Of a stretch of DNA of 64,000 nt, positions 1 to 10,580 are shown piece after piece. A program made the translations under genes and the position numbers. Source of the stretch: Methylophilaceae bacterium (GTDB lineage Bacteria; Pseudomonadota; Gammaproteobacteria; Burkholderiales; Methylophilaceae); NCBI GenBank assembly GCA_029244935.1, contig JAQWQF010000019.1, forward strand, positions 1-64,000, written 5' to 3'. Under the pieces are notes generated by a model. That model made no database searches, was not told the DNA's origin, and saw only the letters and a list, made by a program, of their open reading frames with translations. The number at the start of each line of letters is the position of its first letter. Position 1 is the stretch's first letter.

Positions 1-246
1 TCCATTTTTTTTCTTTTGAGTTATCAATTGAATGAGACTTTTTATTGTCATTTGGATATTTGCATTTGCTGAGGCTTCTGGATTCCCAACATTTAATTGC
101 CCTTTGTTATCGACAACAAACTTTAATATTAATGCATCTATCTCTAGTTCAATTACTTTGCCACTATAGGGCTTTAGTTTTGTCTGCATCCAATCATTTT
201 GCATTAGTAGATGATTAATTAATTTAGTTTTAAATTGCTCTATCAA
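1..246 (-). CDS. ubiJ: SCP2-domain ubiquinone biosynthesis accessory protein (UbiJ-like), N-terminal part, truncated by window edge
   Basis: My minus-strand translation from a TTG at 246 is open to the window edge (IEQFKTKLINHLLMQNDWMQTKLKPYSGKVIELEI...NIQMTIKSLIQLI). It lies immediately downstream of ubiE and overlaps its stop. Confidence 0.6.
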   Translation of the reverse strand, partial: MIEQFKTKLINHLLMQNDWMQTKLKPYSGKVIELEIDALILKFVVDNKGQLNVGNPEASANANIQMTIKSLIQLITQKKKNG

Positions 247-977
247 AACTTATATCCCTTGTGAATTGCGACAATACCTGCATTTAGATTAATGTAGCTA
301 ACGCGCTCAAATCCTTCTTTGATAATTATTTTTTTTAGTGCATCCTGATCTGGATGCACTCTAATTGATTCAACCAAATATTGGTAACTTGCCTCATCAT
401 TGGCAATTATTTTTCCAAGCTTCGGAACAATATTAAATGAGAATGCATCATATAGCTTATTTAATGGCTGCCAAATTTTTGAAAACTCTAAAATGATTAA
501 TTTTCCTCCAGGACATAACACTCTATACATTTCAGACAATGCCTTATCTTTATGTGTCATATTTCTTAATCCGAATCCTACAGTGACACAATCAAAGTAA
601 TTGGTTGGAAAAGGCAGATTTTCAGCATCACATACTATTGAAGGTAATATGCTCCCATTATCAATTAGCTTTCTTTTGCCTTCCTTGAGCATGGAGTAAT
701 TAATATCAGTGTGAAAAATTTCATAATTCTTTTTTTCTTTAGAAAGGGCTAATGTCAGGTCTGCGGTTCCTGCAGCTATATCTAGTATCCTAGCATTTGA
801 TTTTAGAGGAGTTGTTTCAATTACTATTTTTTTCCAGATTCTATGAAGCCCAAAGGACATAACGTTATTCATTAAGTCATAATTTTTTGCAACAGAATTA
901 AATACTTCCTTAACTTTTTTTACTTTCTCATCCTTATTTACATTTTTAAATCCAAAATTTACCTCATCATTCTTCAT
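243..977 (-). CDS. ubiE: Demethylmenaquinone/ubiquinone C-methyltransferase UbiE
   Basis: SAM-methyltransferase motifs (ILDIAAGTADLTLAL, VTVGFGLRNMTHKDKALSEMYRVLCPGGKLIILEFS). Start set at MKNDEVNFGF because the longer track ORF overlaps the upstream gene. Confidence 0.95.
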   Translation of the reverse strand: MKNDEVNFGFKNVNKDEKVKKVKEVFNSVAKNYDLMNNVMSFGLHRIWKKIVIETTPLKSNARILDIAAGTADLTLALSKEKKNYEIFHTDINYSMLKEGKRKLIDNGSILPSIVCDAENLPFPTNYFDCVTVGFGLRNMTHKDKALSEMYRVLCPGGKLIILEFSKIWQPLNKLYDAFSFNIVPKLGKIIANDEASYQYLVESIRVHPDQDALKKIIIKEGFERVSYINLNAGIVAIHKGYKF

Positions 978-1338
978 TTTTTTTCCTTTGAATTCCTGAT
1001 GCATCAAGCTTTCCAATATATTCTGTCCACAATTCTTCATAGTTTTTTGCAAGCATGTGTAGGTACTGCCATGAATATAATCCCGTATCGTGCCCGTCTG
1101 AAAAGAAAATTTTAATTGCATAATTTCCTACAGGCTCAATATTATCGATACTAACATTTTCCTTACCAACCTGAAGAACTGCTTGTTCTGGGGCATGCCC
1201 CTGAACTTCTGCCGAAGGAGAGTAAACCCTCAGAAACTCACTCGAAAGCATACATTCTGTATTGTCATCAAAAATAATCTCTAGTAGTTTAGATTTTTGG
1301 TGAAATTTAATTTCACTTGGGGTAGGGGTTGTTGCCAT
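967..1338 (-). CDS. DUF971 (gamma-butyrobetaine hydroxylase-like N-terminal) domain protein
   Basis: Protein pattern EIKFHQKSKLLEIIFDDN...LSSEFLRVYSPSAEVQGH...NYAIKIFFSDGHDTGLYSWQYL is typical of DUF971; adjacent to ubiE. Confidence 0.85.
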   Translation of the reverse strand: MATTPTPSEIKFHQKSKLLEIIFDDNTECMLSSEFLRVYSPSAEVQGHAPEQAVLQVGKENVSIDNIEPVGNYAIKIFFSDGHDTGLYSWQYLHMLAKNYEELWTEYIGKLDASGIQRKKNEE

Positions 1339-1394
1339 TTAATTTATATTCACAAATAGTGAATCTTAACAGACTTGCAATTAAAAATTATTTG

Positions 1395-2252
1395 TTATGA
1401 ATTAGGGAGCATAAGCGCTTTAATTTTTTTTAATGCATTCTGCTCTATCTGCCTAATTCTTTCAGCTGAAATCTTATATTTTTTTGCAAGGTCATGTAAT
1501 GTTTCTGATTTATGATCATTAAGCCATCTTGCTTTAACAATTGCTCGACTGCGCTCATCTAATTTCGCTAATGCATTATTTAGTGATTTAGTATCGTTAT
1601 CCTCTGTTTCATCTTTCTCAATTTGAGCTGATTGTTCAAGTGATTTGTCTTGAAGAAAAGATATTGGTCTATAGGAGTCATCTTCAGATTCATCGTCTGA
1701 ATAGTCAATTGCTATCTCTTTACCGGCAAGACGATATTCCATCTCACGCACTTCATCTTCTTTTACATTTAATTCTAATGCTATCTCTGAAATCTCATGA
1801 CTTTTAAGTGGCTGCAAAGTTTTTTTAAGGCTTCTTAGGTTAAAGAATAATTTACGTTGAGCTTTGGTTGTTGCTGTTTTAACAAGACGCCAATTTCTTA
1901 CAACATATTCCTGTATTTCAGCTTTAATCCAATATATTGCAAATGAAACTAAACGAACTCCGCGGTCTGGATCAAATCGCTTTACAGCTTTCATTAGCCC
2001 AATATTACCCTCTTGAACAAGGTCTGCATGTGGAAGGTTATATCCACTATATGATCGAGCAACTTTCATTACCAATTTAAGATGTGAAAGAATTAGTTTT
2101 TTAGCAGCTTCTAAGTCATTGTTATTCTTAAGTTTACTCGCGAGTTCATATTCTTCCTCAGCTGTGAGCGAAGGAATGGTTCTAATGGTATGCTGGTATA
2201 GGCCAATGTCACCAGAAGGATACATCGCAGTTAATGATAAATTATTTGTCAT
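1395..2252 (-). CDS. rpoH: RNA polymerase sigma factor RpoH (sigma32)
   Basis: Sigma70-family regions including the RpoH box (NWRLVKTATTKAQRKLFFNLR); downstream of ftsYEX. Start chosen at MTNNLSL because the track start (2273) lies inside the CIRCE-like operator. Confidence 0.95.
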   Translation of the reverse strand: MTNNLSLTAMYPSGDIGLYQHTIRTIPSLTAEEEYELASKLKNNNDLEAAKKLILSHLKLVMKVARSYSGYNLPHADLVQEGNIGLMKAVKRFDPDRGVRLVSFAIYWIKAEIQEYVVRNWRLVKTATTKAQRKLFFNLRSLKKTLQPLKSHEISEIALELNVKEDEVREMEYRLAGKEIAIDYSDDESEDDSYRPISFLQDKSLEQSAQIEKDETEDNDTKSLNNALAKLDERSRAIVKARWLNDHKSETLHDLAKKYKISAERIRQIEQNALKKIKALMLPNS

Positions 2253-2266
2253 ATTTTTAATATTTT

Positions 2267-2293
2267 TTAGCACTCTTTATATGTGACTGCTAA
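2267..2293 (-). promoter_or_regulatory. CIRCE-like HrcA operator upstream of rpoH
   Basis: Plus-strand TTAGCACTC-TTTATATGT-GACTGCTAA: 9-bp arms with a 9-bp spacer and one mismatch to TTAGCACTC-N9-GAGTGCTAA. Confidence 0.85.
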
Positions 2294-2321
2294 TTTTAAT
2301 TAAAAGTTCGATTAAATACAA
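2293..2321 (-). promoter_or_regulatory. Candidate housekeeping promoter of rpoH
   Basis: Minus strand TTGTAT-N17-TAAAAT; the -10 abuts the CIRCE-like operator. Confidence 0.5.
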
Positions 2322-2325
2322 GGCT

Positions 2326-3237
2326 TTAGTAAGATTTTTCTAATTTTTTTATTGATTGTCTTGCAGCAAAGAAAGATGAAAATAGGCCAATAGTCATAGC
2401 TAAAAGTACAATAATTAGGTAATCGACAGCTGAAAGACCTACAAGAGTTATCGAATTGCCTAGGATATATTCATATTTTTCAGCTACATTGTTAAAGGCA
2501 AATACTATACTTTTTAGGGTACCTACAGTAATTATGCCACCACCAAGCCCATAGATTAATCCAGTATATATAAATGGTCGATGAATAAAGCTATTAGTAG
2601 CCCCTATAAGCTTACTAACTAGAATCTCATTTTGATAGGTTAAGGTTTGCAATCTAATAGTGTTGCCTATTATCACAATTAATACTATAACTAATAATGT
2701 TCCCAGAGAAAATAAACCAATTTTTACCATATAAATAATAGCTCTTAATTTCTTAATCCAGCTACCATCAATTACTATGTTATCTACCCCACTTATTAAC
2801 TTCAAATCTTCAGTTAGTTTTTTTATTTTTACGTTACTTAGCGTGTTTAGTGTAATAAAAAATCCATCAGGAAGAGGGTTTTCTGATATTCCAATATCTA
2901 AAGTGGATAACTTTAATTTGGATTGTAGCTTTTCCCACGCAATTAATTTAGGCTCATAATGAATTTTTTTTATTTCTGAACTATTTTTTAAAGCTAAATC
3001 AATAAAATCAATTTGATCCTGACTGATGTCTTTTTTAAGGAAAATACTAATTTCTGCCTCATGTTGGATTTTTGTTGAGATTTGTCGAACATTTTCAACG
3101 ATTAAATAACCTGCAGATGGAAGACAAAGGGTGATACCAATAATGACAAACATCATTATTGAGGCACTCAGGTTAGATTTAATTCTAATTAAACCTCTAG
3201 AAAAAGCTTGAAAGTGGTTATGAAAGTAGCGGAACAT
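2326..3237 (-). CDS. ftsX: Cell division protein FtsX
   Basis: FtsX-like permease, four TM segments, directly downstream of ftsE. Confidence 0.93.
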   Translation of the reverse strand: MFRYFHNHFQAFSRGLIRIKSNLSASIMMFVIIGITLCLPSAGYLIVENVRQISTKIQHEAEISIFLKKDISQDQIDFIDLALKNSSEIKKIHYEPKLIAWEKLQSKLKLSTLDIGISENPLPDGFFITLNTLSNVKIKKLTEDLKLISGVDNIVIDGSWIKKLRAIIYMVKIGLFSLGTLLVIVLIVIIGNTIRLQTLTYQNEILVSKLIGATNSFIHRPFIYTGLIYGLGGGIITVGTLKSIVFAFNNVAEKYEYILGNSITLVGLSAVDYLIIVLLAMTIGLFSSFFAARQSIKKLEKSY

Positions 3238-3895
3238 ATTTGTCAGAATTACTTATTTGTCCTTTAATTAGATGAATCTGTTTAAATTTTATAGGAGATT
3301 GAGGTAGCTCGTGACAAGACACAATCACCGTAACTCCAACTTGTTGGAAGCTATAGAAAATATTCATTATTTCATCAGCATAACCCTTATCTAAATTACC
3401 TGTTGGTTCATCAGCTATTAAGATTGATGGTCTTGAAACGATAGCTCTTGCAATCGCTAGTCTTTGTTGTTCACCTCCGGATAATGTTATAGGGTTGACC
3501 TTCTCCTTGCTTAATAATCCAACTTTATTTAAGGCAGCCCTAACTCTCCTTGCAGAATCTGTAGGACTAATATCGTTAATCTCCAAAGGTAGCACAACAT
3601 TTTCAAAACAATTACGATCATAGAGTAATTTATGATCCTGAAAAATCATCCCAAATTTTCTTCGAAGAAAAGGCATATCTTTATTTCTTAATTCTGACAA
3701 ATTGGTATTTTCAAAAATAATAGACCCATTAGTGGGTTTTTCTACTGCAGACATTAATTTAAGTAATGTTGATTTTCCAGCACCTGAAGGACCAGTAACA
3801 AATACTAATTCCCCAGATGATATTTCTAGATTGATATCTTGGAGAACATCCATTTCGTTTGGATATTTTTTAAATACCTTATCAAATTTAATCAT
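3218..3895 (-). CDS. ftsE: Cell division ATP-binding protein FtsE
   Basis: ABC ATPase: GPSGAGKSTLL, LSGGEQQR, ILIADEPTGNLD; ftsY-ftsE-ftsX order. Confidence 0.95.
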   Translation of the reverse strand: MIKFDKVFKKYPNEMDVLQDINLEISSGELVFVTGPSGAGKSTLLKLMSAVEKPTNGSIIFENTNLSELRNKDMPFLRRKFGMIFQDHKLLYDRNCFENVVLPLEINDISPTDSARRVRAALNKVGLLSKEKVNPITLSGGEQQRLAIARAIVSRPSILIADEPTGNLDKGYADEIMNIFYSFQQVGVTVIVSCHELPQSPIKFKQIHLIKGQISNSDKYVPLLS

Positions 3896-5004
3896 TCAAA
3901 CATTGCCTCCGCATAATCTTTTGCATTAAATACTCTTAGATCATCTATACCTTCACCAACGCCAATAAAGCGGATAGGAATAGGGAGCTCTTTGGCAATT
4001 GCAGCTACAACTCCGCCTTTAGCAGTTCCATCAAGCTTTGTCATTACTAAACCTGTAATACCTAATGCCTCATTAAATACCTTTAGTTGATTAATTGCAT
4101 TTTGGCCTGTGTTGGCATCTATAACTAAAAGAATTTCCTGTGGCGCTTGATTATGACATTTATTAATAACTCTTTTAATTTTAGTTATTTCGTCAATTAA
4201 ATTTCTTTGTGTAGGAAGCCTTCCTGCTGTATCAGCAATAACAATATCAATATTCTTAGCTTTAGCAGAATTCACAGCATCAAAAATAACTGCACTAGGG
4301 TCTCCTTTTGTTTGACTGATAACCTGAACCTTGTTTCGTTCTCCCCATACATCAAGTTGTTCAGATGCTGCAGCCCTGAAGGTGTCGCCAGCCGCTATCA
4401 GCACGTTATGTTTTTTATCTATTAGTAATTTTGTTAATTTACCGATTGTAGTAGTTTTACCTGTTCCATTAACTCCAACCATCATTATTACAAAGGGATA
4501 AGTATTCTTTACTATCAGTGGGGCTTCAACTTTTTCTAAAAGTTTTGCTATTTCAAGCTTCAATAAATCTTTTAATTTTTTTGGGTCAGATATATTATTT
4601 TCCTTAACTGAAAACTTAACTTTTTCTATAAGAAATGAAGAGGCTGCTATGCCAACGTCGGCAGATAGCAATATCATTTCTAGCTCTTCATAAAAGTTTT
4701 CATCAATTTTGTTGACATGAAATAGGTCGCCTAATTGTGAACTAAGTTTTTCTCTTGTTTTACTTAGACCTGTTTTAATTTTTTCAGCAAACGAGAATAT
4801 CCCAGATTTTTTTTCTATAGGCTTAACTACTTTAGGCTTTTCTACTTTAGGTTTAATTACTTTAGGCTTTATTACTTTAGGCTTTACTACTTTAGGTTTA
4901 ATTACTTTAGGTTTCTTAGATATTGATTTTTTTACAAAGGGGGTTTTCTCGGAAGTTTTTTTCTCTGGAGTTTTTTTTACTAATTTTTTTAGAAATTCAA
5001 ACAT
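3892..5004 (-). CDS. ftsY: Signal recognition particle receptor FtsY
   Basis: SRP GTPase NG domain (GVNGTGKTTTIGKL, DTFRAAASEQL, DTAGRLPTQ, TKLDGTAKGG). Confidence 0.97.
   Translation of the reverse strand: MFEFLKKLVKKTPEKKTSEKTPFVKKSISKKPKVIKPKVVKPKVIKPKVIKPKVEKPKVVKPIEKKSGIFSFAEKIKTGLSKTREKLSSQLGDLFHVNKIDENFYEELEMILLSADVGIAASSFLIEKVKFSVKENNISDPKKLKDLLKLEIAKLLEKVEAPLIVKNTYPFVIMMVGVNGTGKTTTIGKLTKLLIDKKHNVLIAAGDTFRAAASEQLDVWGERNKVQVISQTKGDPSAVIFDAVNSAKAKNIDIVIADTAGRLPTQRNLIDEITKIKRVINKCHNQAPQEILLVIDANTGQNAINQLKVFNEALGITGLVMTKLDGTAKGGVVAAIAKELPIPIRFIGVGEGIDDLRVFNAKDYAEAMFE
4819..4914 (-). repeat. 15-bp in-frame tandem repeat encoding KPKV(I/V/E) pentapeptides in the FtsY N-terminus
   Basis: Protein KPKVIKPKVVKPKVIKPKVIKPKVEKPKVVKP; DNA unit approximately ATTACTTTAGGCTTT on the plus strand. 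Confidence 0.9.
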
Positions 5005-5074
5005 AATTTTTTAGAACTTAATTTTTGGACTATGGTCAATTACCCATTATTATACAAGTAATTATTAAAAAGGA

Positions 5075-6448
5075 TTGCATGTGAATTTCTTAAAGTTGGT
5101 ATTTATTTTTTGTTTAACACCTTTTTTAGCTCAGGCCGATCAAAATGTCCAAGAAATAACACTAAAAAATGGAATGAGAGTGTTGGTAAAAGAAGACCAT
5201 CGTTCACCCGTTGTTGTTTCAATGGTTTGGTATAGAGCAGGAAGCCTTGATGAAGTTAATGGAAAAACTGGGGTTGCTCATGTTCTTGAACATATGATGT
5301 TCAAGGGTACAAAGACAACGAAACCTGGGGAATACTCAGAAATTGTCGCAGCTGCAGGTGGAAGAGAAAATGCATTTACTGGAGCAGATTACACGGCTTA
5401 TTTTCAAAGGTTAGAAAAATCAAAGCTACCCATATCTATGAAGATGGAAGCTGACAGAATGCAAAACTTGGTCATCACAGAAGAAGAATTCAAAAAAGAA
5501 ATTAGTGTTGTAATGGAAGAGCGTCGATGGAGAACTGATGATAAACCAAAGGCTCAGGTTAATGAGTTGTTTAACTCACTTGTATTTAGAGCTCATCCCT
5601 ATGGAAAACCAATAGTTGGTTGGATGAATGACCTTCAAAATATGACATACGAAGACGCAATAGAATGGTATAAAATGTGGTATAGCCCTAGTAATGCAAT
5701 TCTAGTAGTGGCTGGAGATGTAGATACTAAACAAGTTTTCGCTGAAGCAAGAAAGTATTTTAGTAAAATTCCGGCATATGAAATAGCTAAAAGGAAGCCT
5801 CAGTTTGAGCCAATACAGAATGGTTCAAGAAGGGCAGTTCTAAAAGCGCCAAGTAAGTTACCCTACATTCAAATGGGTTACCCTACACCCACATTAGGTA
5901 AGGACGGGATAACTAATAAGAAAGAAGCTTTTGCACTTGAGGTGTTAGTTGGAATTTTATCAGGTACTAGTTCATCCAGGCTTAATCAAAATTTAGTTAA
6001 AAAGACATCAAGAGCAATAAATGTCAATGCAGGCTACAGTATGCTTTCTCGAGGAGGCCAAAGTACATTTGAAATGTATGGGACACCTAGCGAAAAAGTT
6101 TCTGTAGTTGAATTAGAAAAATACCTGAAGCTTGAACTAAAAAATATTGTTGATCATGGAGTAACGGGTATTGAATTAAAAAGAGTCATAACAAGTGTTA
6201 TTGCTGGCGAAGTTTACCAAAAAGACTCTGTTATGGGGGCAGCTATGCAAATTGGACAACTAGAAACTATGGGCTATTCTCATAAGATAGTTGATGATTA
6301 TATTGATAATATAAAGAAAGTTACATCTAAAGATATTCAGGATGTCATTGAGAAATATTTCCATGATGATGCTTTAACAGTAGTTACATTGGATCCACAG
6401 CCTCTAGATAAAAATAAAACACCAAAAGGAAGACCTCATGCCCATTAA
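5075..6448 (+). CDS. M16 family zinc peptidase (catalytic, HxxEH motif), secreted
   Basis: Signal peptide; HVLEHMMFKGT active site; PqqL/Zn-protease family. TTG or nearby GTG start. Confidence 0.93.
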   Translation: MHVNFLKLVFIFCLTPFLAQADQNVQEITLKNGMRVLVKEDHRSPVVVSMVWYRAGSLDEVNGKTGVAHVLEHMMFKGTKTTKPGEYSEIVAAAGGRENAFTGADYTAYFQRLEKSKLPISMKMEADRMQNLVITEEEFKKEISVVMEERRWRTDDKPKAQVNELFNSLVFRAHPYGKPIVGWMNDLQNMTYEDAIEWYKMWYSPSNAILVVAGDVDTKQVFAEARKYFSKIPAYEIAKRKPQFEPIQNGSRRAVLKAPSKLPYIQMGYPTPTLGKDGITNKKEAFALEVLVGILSGTSSSRLNQNLVKKTSRAINVNAGYSMLSRGGQSTFEMYGTPSEKVSVVELEKYLKLELKNIVDHGVTGIELKRVITSVIAGEVYQKDSVMGAAMQIGQLETMGYSHKIVDDYIDNIKKVTSKDIQDVIEKYFHDDALTVVTLDPQPLDKNKTPKGRPHAH

Positions 6449-7730
6449 AGTTATTCTTATTTCAATGCTGATATTTCTTGCAAATTCTGCAAGTGCTGCA
6501 TTGAATATTCAACATTGGAAATCAAGTAATGGGGCAAGTATATATTTTATTGAAAATCACGATTTACCAATAGTAGATATTAATGTTGATTTTAGGGCTG
6601 GAAGCGTTAGGGATACAAAACAAAAAAGTGGACTTGCTTCCCTTACAAATCATATGATGGTTTTGGGATCAGGTGGGATAAATGAAGAAGATTTAGCAAA
6701 TCAGTTTATAGATATAGGTGCGCAATTGAATAGCTCATTTGATCAAGATAAAAGTGGATTTAGTTTACGTACTCTATCTGAGAAAAGACGTGAGGCTATT
6801 GATTTATTTACACTCGTTCTTCATAAACCAAATTTCGACAATCAAACTATTAAAAGAGAAAAGAAAAGATATATTGCAAGTATAACTCAATCAGAAACAA
6901 TGCCTGAGTCAATAGCTTCTAAGGCTTTTATGAAAGTTTTGTATGGCGAACATCCATATGCTCTTCCTGGTTCTGGTGAAGTAGAGACAATAAAAAAAAT
7001 AGGTAAAAAAGACCTACAAGATTTCTATAAAAATAATTATTTGTCAAATGAATTATCAATTGTAATAGTTGGCGATATTTCAAGAGAAGAAGCTGAAGAT
7101 CTTGCTAAAAAAATTAGCATCGGGTTTCCTGGTAGTAAAATAGCTGAGGAAATTCCTTTGGTAAATTACAATGAGCAGCAAGATATTAAAATAAGCCACC
7201 CCTCAAAACAGGCACATTTATATTACGGTGCTCCAATAATCAAAAGAGGAGATCCTGATTTTCTAACACTATATTTAGGTAATTATATTTTAGGTGGTGG
7301 TGGGTTTGTATCGAGATTAACCCAAGAAATAAGAGAAGATAGAGGCTTAGCGTACAGTGTATATAGCTATTTTATGCCATTTCTTGAAGCTGGCCCTTTT
7401 CAAATAGGAATTCAAACAAAGAAGGATCAGGTTGAGGAAGCAAAAAAAATAATACAAAAAACAGTTAGTAATTTTATTAAAAATGGTCCAACTCAAAAAG
7501 AGTTACGAAGAGCAAAAGATTTCATGATCGGTGGATTTCCGCTAAGATTAGATAGTAATAAAAGTATCCTAGAATATGTAAGTATGATGGCTTTTTATAA
7601 GTATCCATTAGATTATCTTGAAACATTTACAACTCGGATTGATAGAATAACAGCTGAAGAAATAAAATCTGCTTTTCAAAGGCGTGTTGATATGAGTAAA
7701 TTTTCTACAGTTATTGTTGGTAGTGAATAG
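6438..7730 (+). CDS. M16 family peptidase-like protein lacking the HxxEH motif (partner subunit)
   Basis: Signal peptide; M16 fold; SLTNHMMVLG in place of the HxxEH motif; overlaps the preceding M16 gene. Confidence 0.92.
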   Translation: MPIKVILISMLIFLANSASAALNIQHWKSSNGASIYFIENHDLPIVDINVDFRAGSVRDTKQKSGLASLTNHMMVLGSGGINEEDLANQFIDIGAQLNSSFDQDKSGFSLRTLSEKRREAIDLFTLVLHKPNFDNQTIKREKKRYIASITQSETMPESIASKAFMKVLYGEHPYALPGSGEVETIKKIGKKDLQDFYKNNYLSNELSIVIVGDISREEAEDLAKKISIGFPGSKIAEEIPLVNYNEQQDIKISHPSKQAHLYYGAPIIKRGDPDFLTLYLGNYILGGGGFVSRLTQEIREDRGLAYSVYSYFMPFLEAGPFQIGIQTKKDQVEEAKKIIQKTVSNFIKNGPTQKELRRAKDFMIGGFPLRLDSNKSILEYVSMMAFYKYPLDYLETFTTRIDRITAEEIKSAFQRRVDMSKFSTVIVGSE

Positions 7731-8262
7731 GAATAGACAAAATACAGTAAAAATTATTGGTGGTTCATGGAAAAGAAAAAATATTTTTTTTTATGACTCT
7801 GATGGTTTGAGGCCTAGTTTAAATCGGATAAGAGATATATTATTTAATTGGTTAGGCCAGGATTTGTCCTATAAAAAATGCCTTGATTTATTTGCTGGAA
7901 GTGGTGTTCTAGGTTTTGAATCTTTGTCTAGGAATGCAGAATCATGTTCTCTTGTCGAAAAAAATAAACTAAATGCTTTAAATCTAACAAATAATAAAAA
8001 AAACTTAAATGCTGAAAATGCTTTCATTATAAATTCAACTGCTGAAACTTTTTTACAGAACAATAATGAATCCTTCGATATAATTTTCTATGACCCTCCA
8101 TTTTCAATGATTAACCCAGACCTGCTTTTAAATGAAATTAAAAAACATTTAAAACCTGAAGGCGTCATATATTTTGAAACAAATCAACAATATTTAGGTA
8201 GTGAATTTAAAATTTTAAAGAATTCTAAGGCAGGAAAGGTATACTTTTATTTATTACAATGA
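7714..8262 (+). CDS. rsmD: 16S rRNA (guanine966-N2)-methyltransferase RsmD
   Basis: IIGGSWKRK, LRPSLNRIRDILFNWL, CLDLFAGSGVLGFESLSR, DIIFYDPPF. Confidence 0.93.
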   Translation: MLVVNRNRQNTVKIIGGSWKRKNIFFYDSDGLRPSLNRIRDILFNWLGQDLSYKKCLDLFAGSGVLGFESLSRNAESCSLVEKNKLNALNLTNNKKNLNAENAFIINSTAETFLQNNNESFDIIFYDPPFSMINPDLLLNEIKKHLKPEGVIYFETNQQYLGSEFKILKNSKAGKVYFYLLQ

Positions 8263-8279
8263 ATAAAAGTATATAAAAA

Positions 8280-9007
<728 letters not shown>

Positions 9008-9019
9008 TTGGAGAGCCCC

Positions 9020-9409
9020 ATGCGTTTATTACATACGATGTTGCGAGTTAATGATCTGCAAGAATCTATAAGCTTTTATGATAAATTTTTTGGTATGAAA
9101 GTCTTAAGGCAGCAAGATTTTCCAGATGGAAAATTTTCATTAGCTTTTGTAGGCTACGGAGATGAAGAAAATAATACAGTAATAGAGTTGACTCATAATT
9201 GGGATACAAATAATTATGACCATGGGGAAGCCTATGGCCATATAGCTATAGAAGTTGATGATGCTTATGAAACATGCGCTAAAATTAAAGAGTTAGGCGG
9301 GAATGTGTTACGAGATGCTGGCCCAATGATGCATGGTAAGACGGTAATTGCATTTATTGAAGATCCGAGTGGGTATAAAGTTGAGCTGATTCAGAAGGGT
9401 ACTTTTTAA
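9020..9409 (+). CDS. gloA: Lactoylglutathione lyase (glyoxalase I)
   Basis: [60 protein letters not shown] at 9020. Confidence 0.95.
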   Translation: MRLLHTMLRVNDLQESISFYDKFFGMKVLRQQDFPDGKFSLAFVGYGDEENNTVIELTHNWDTNNYDHGEAYGHIAIEVDDAYETCAKIKELGGNVLRDAGPMMHGKTVIAFIEDPSGYKVELIQKGTF

Positions 9410-10518
9410 TCAAAAAAATCTTTTACCTTATCAACCCATGTTTTATGCCTAGGACTGTGTTTTCCGCTATCTGCTTGATTAAGAGTCTCTAGTTCGGACA
9501 GTAATCTTTTTTGTTCCTCAGTTAACTTTACGGGAGTTTCTATTGATACGTGACAGTGAAGGTCTCCATAATTACTTTCTCTAACTGGCTTTATACCTTT
9601 ACCTTTAAGTCTAAATATTTTGCCTGTTTGTGTTTCTGCAGGAATCTTAATTTTTTCATTACCATCAAGAGTTGGGACATCTAAACTCCCTCCTAGAGCG
9701 GCAGTAGAAAAGCTTATTGGCATCTCGCAATGAAGGTGTGCACCATCGCGCGAAAAAATAGCATGTGGCTTGAGACCAACTACAACATAAAGGTCACCTG
9801 TAGGCCCACCATTTAAACCAGCCTCACCTTCGCCACTTAGTCGAATACGGTCACCTTCATCAACACCTGAGGGTATTTTAACCGACAATGTTTTAGATAT
9901 TTCAGTCGTCCCAGAGCCTCTGCAGTCTAAACATGGATCCTTAATAATTTTTCCAGTTCCCTCGCAGTGTGGACAGGGTTGCTGAACAGAAAAAAATCCT
10001 TGTTGCATTCTAACTTGACCATGTCCTTTGCAAGTTTCACAAGAAGAGGGTTGCGTACCTTTTTTTGCACCTGAACCACTACATGGTTTACATGTCGACA
10101 TTACAGGAATTGTAATCTTTTTTTCTGTTCCGCTTGCAGCCTGCTCTAATGAAATTTGCATATTATATCTAAGGTCAGCTCCTCGATAAACATTAGATCT
10201 TTGATTGCTTCTGCCTCCACCAAAAATATCCCCAAAGATATCTCCAAAATCACCAAAATCTGCTGCACCTGCTCCACCACCCATAGCTTGATCTACTCCG
10301 GCATGACCATATTGATCGTACATAGATTTTTTTTCAGGATCAGATAGAACATCATAAGCTTTTTTAACTTCTTTGAAGGTTTCGGTAGATTCTGGATTCC
10401 CATCATTCCGATCAGGATGATGTTTCATTGCAAGTTTTTTATAAGCTTTTTTAATTTCAACATCAGAAGCTTGTTGATTTAAACCTAGCGTATCGTAGTA
10501 ATCTTTTTTATCGGCCAT
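9406..10518 (-). CDS. dnaJ: Chaperone DnaJ
   Basis: J domain with HPD, G/F region, four CxxCxGxG-type zinc motifs. Confidence 0.98.
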   Translation of the reverse strand: MADKKDYYDTLGLNQQASDVEIKKAYKKLAMKHHPDRNDGNPESTETFKEVKKAYDVLSDPEKKSMYDQYGHAGVDQAMGGGAGAADFGDFGDIFGDIFGGGRSNQRSNVYRGADLRYNMQISLEQAASGTEKKITIPVMSTCKPCSGSGAKKGTQPSSCETCKGHGQVRMQQGFFSVQQPCPHCEGTGKIIKDPCLDCRGSGTTEISKTLSVKIPSGVDEGDRIRLSGEGEAGLNGGPTGDLYVVVGLKPHAIFSRDGAHLHCEMPISFSTAALGGSLDVPTLDGNEKIKIPAETQTGKIFRLKGKGIKPVRESNYGDLHCHVSIETPVKLTEEQKRLLSELETLNQADSGKHSPRHKTWVDKVKDFFD

Positions 10519-10529
10519 AGGGAGTTAAG

Positions 10530-10557
10530 AGTAGAGGTAACTTTTATTACCTCTACT
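10530..10557 (-). other. Perfect 11-bp inverted repeat (hairpin) between dnaK and dnaJ
   Basis: AGTAGAGGTAA-CTTTTA-TTACCTCTACT; no adjacent U-tract. Confidence 0.85.
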
Positions 10558-10580
10558 ATATATAGTTATTTATAGAATTT

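Noticed and set aside
1348-1364. ATTCAC-AAATA-GTGAAT inverted repeat between DUF971 and rpoH
   Set aside because: Short stem without U-tract; too weak to call a terminator or operator.
2253-2273. Upstream rpoH start (MLKNIKN) in the ORF track
   Set aside because: Lies inside the CIRCE-like operator and close to the predicted transcription start; MTNN at 2252 is more plausible.
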